Assembly: GCA_937942205.1 (NCBI GenBank)
Contig: CALDFO010000420.1
Location: 1 to 7,155 of the forward strand
Origin: an uncultured Alphaproteobacteria bacterium
GTDB lineage: Bacteria; Pseudomonadota; Alphaproteobacteria; Micropepsales; Micropepsaceae
Length of the DNA: 7,155 nt
Reading direction: 5' to 3'
In this document: piece after piece, positions 6,491 to 7,155 of the stretch
How positions within the stretch are numbered: the stretch's first letter is position 1
How the letters are laid out: each line of letters starts with the position of its first letter
Notes under the pieces: generated by a model
Told to the model about the DNA's origin: nothing
The model's input: only the letters and a program-made list of their open reading frames with translations
The model's database searches: none
Translations under genes and position numbers: made by a program

Positions 6491-6517
6491 GAACCGGAAC
6501 GCATCGCGCTCCGGTTC
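6491..6517 (-). terminator. 12-bp stem-loop between the two small exported genes
   Basis: GAACCGGAGCGC and GCGTTCCGGTTC pair over 12 positions (one G-U) around GAT, 9 bp after the stop codon of the repeat-protein gene. On the minus strand it is followed by ATGTCTTCTT, only weakly U-rich. It is either a terminator or a stem that protects the upstream message and lowers expression of the next gene. Confidence 0.55.
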
Positions 6518-6525
6518 TCAATGAA

Positions 6526-6849
6526 TCACCAGCGGCCCGGATGATGGCCGACGCCGCCGCCCAGATTGACGTCCAGATCCAGCAGGCTGCCGCCATTGCG
6601 GCCCGACTGCGCCACGCCGACATCGGCGCGCACGGCGCCGCCCAGCAGATTGGCGTTCACATCGGCCAGCGAGGAGCCGTGACGGCCGGTCTGTCCGATA
6701 TTGGCGCCCACATTGGCGATGCCGCCATGATTGCCCAGCGTGACCAGCGCGCCCAGCAGCGAGGAGGAACGATTGTTGTACCCGCCCGCCTGGGCGGCCG
6801 TGGCGGCGAAAGCGGTGAGAGCGAGGGAAACGGCGATTGTCTTGAACAT
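6526..6849 (-). CDS. Small exported glycine-rich repeat protein
   Basis: 107 residues. MFKTIAVSLALTAFAATAAQA is a clear signal peptide cut after AQA (residue 21). The mature part is rich in Gly, Asn, Ala, Leu and Val and holds two copies of a 22-residue repeat: NIGQTGRHGSSLADVNANLL plus GG, then GVAQSGRNGGSLLDLDVNLG plus GG. The shared core is QxGRxGxSLxD followed by N-L. The chain ends GHHPGRW. The alternating small and hydrophobic residues suggest a beta-rich, perhaps fibre-forming or surface protein, loosely like curlin repeats, but there is no firm family match. AGGAG eight bases before the ATG at 6849 fixes the start. A strong hairpin abuts this site. Confidence 0.8.
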   Translation of the reverse strand: MFKTIAVSLALTAFAATAAQAGGYNNRSSSLLGALVTLGNHGGIANVGANIGQTGRHGSSLADVNANLLGGAVRADVGVAQSGRNGGSLLDLDVNLGGGVGHHPGRW

Positions 6850-6861
6850 GATGCATTCTCC

Positions 6862-6892
6862 TGTTCGGTCCGGCCCCCCGGCTGGCCGAACA
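6862..6892 (-). promoter_or_regulatory. 5'-leader hairpin touching the ribosome binding site of the repeat-protein gene
   Basis: On the minus strand TGTTCGG (6892-6886) pairs with CCGAACA (6868-6862), and inside it CCAGCC pairs with GGCCGG apart from one A-C mismatch, with one bulged A, around GGGG. The last base of the stem is the first base of AGGAG (6862-6858). The stem should affect ribosome access or message stability. Confidence 0.6.
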
Positions 6893-6899
6893 AGATTGA

Positions 6900-6915
6900 G
6901 GTCCACCATTGGACC
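6900..6915. promoter_or_regulatory. 16-bp palindrome in the divergent intergenic region
   Basis: GGTCCA and TGGACC around CCAT. It lies 51-66 bp upstream of the repeat-protein start and could be an operator or a second leader hairpin before the one at 6862-6892. Confidence 0.4.
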
Positions 6916-7014
6916 GTGACAGCGCCCTCGCAAGCGACGTGCCGGAACAAGTCATTGATTTTATTGACACAACCAGAACATCTGGCGAGGTTGAGTGTTC
7001 ACAACCGGGACGTG

Positions 7015-7043
7015 TTGTGCGCGGCCGGCACGCTTTCTATATG
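7015..7043 (+). promoter_or_regulatory. Possible promoter for the oxidoreductase gene
   Basis: TTGTGC (7015-7020) and TATATG (7038-7043) are exactly 17 bp apart. The expected transcription start is near 7050, almost at the ATG at 7053, which would give a leaderless message and explain why no Shine-Dalgarno is visible. The hexamers match consensus only moderately. Confidence 0.25.
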
Positions 7044-7052
7044 TCCGCCGCC

Positions 7053-7107
7053 ATGATGCGCCTGACCGATATCCGCCTGCCGCTGGACCACAAGCCCGAT
7101 GCGCTGA
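7053..7107 (+). CDS. FAD-dependent oxidoreductase (COG2509-like), first codons only
   Basis: MMRLTDIRLPLDHKPDAL matches the conserved opening (M-LRLTxxxLPLDHxxxAL) of the uncharacterised FAD-dependent dehydrogenases usually annotated NAD(P)/FAD-dependent oxidoreductase, proteins of several hundred residues. Only about 18 codons are genomic; from 7108 the bases are sequencing adapter, so any translation past that point is artificial. ATG at 7053 or 7056 fits the family better than the in-frame ATG at 7041. No ribosome binding site is visible. Identification rests on this short stretch alone. Confidence 0.65.
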
Positions 7108-7155
7108 AGATCGGAAGAGCACACGTCTGAACTCCAGTCACTAGCTTATCTCGTA
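7108..7155 (+). other. Illumina TruSeq adapter with index, not genomic
   Basis: The sequence starting AGATCGGAAGAGCACACGTC is the standard TruSeq read-1 adapter (7108-7141), followed by TAGCTT (7142-7147, an index sequence of that kit, number 10) and ATCTCGTA (7148-7155), the start of the constant flow-cell part. The join at 7107/7108 could be a base or so off because a genomic A may coincide with the adapter's first base. Confidence 0.99.

Noticed and set aside
7108..7130. Continuation of the oxidoreductase reading frame to a stop at 7130
   Set aside because: These codons come from adapter sequence, not from the genome.

Overview
This is a GC-rich stretch of bacterial chromosome, roughly two thirds G+C by eye with G/C-ending codons in the real genes. 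The short OpgH, the Tat-like signal on OpgG and the family of lipoprotein present point to an alphaproteobacterium; the genus cannot be read from the sequence. The window looks like a complete Illumina contig: its last 48 bases (7108-7155) are TruSeq adapter with an index, not genome, and both outermost genes are cut.

Layout. (1) Positions 1-707, minus strand: AraC-family regulator, C-terminus missing. (2) Positions 804-3230 and on: the osmoregulated periplasmic glucan (OPG) locus. opgH (inner-membrane glucosyltransferase) is on the minus strand and is preceded by a 70-codon ORF that overlaps its GTG start by 8 bases. opgG/opgD (periplasmic glucan-processing protein) is divergent, on the plus strand, across about 270 bp. 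(3) Positions 4832-4948: short convergent gap with an imperfect inverted repeat. (4) Positions 4949-5599, minus: lipoprotein resembling the DUF6655 family. (5) Positions 5600-6290: sparsely coding region with a degenerate tandem repeat, a 15-bp terminator-like hairpin, two more palindromes and a doubtful small ORF. (6) Positions 6290-6849, minus: two very small exported proteins, one built of a glycine-rich internal repeat, separated by a hairpin; the upstream gene has a strong hairpin touching its ribosome binding site. (7) Positions 7053-7107, plus: first codons of a FAD-dependent oxidoreductase, then adapter.

How the genes work together. OpgH would polymerise beta-linked glucose from UDP-glucose and pass it across the inner membrane, and OpgG/OpgD would process the glucan in the periplasm. 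The lipoprotein and the two small exported proteins are also envelope or secreted products, but nothing in the sequence ties them to OPG synthesis. I found no clearly new multi-gene system. The points most worth a second look are the ORF coupled to opgH, the structured minus-strand stretch at 5837-5925, and the RBS hairpin before the repeat protein. No tRNA, rRNA, CRISPR array, insertion sequence or phage gene was seen.
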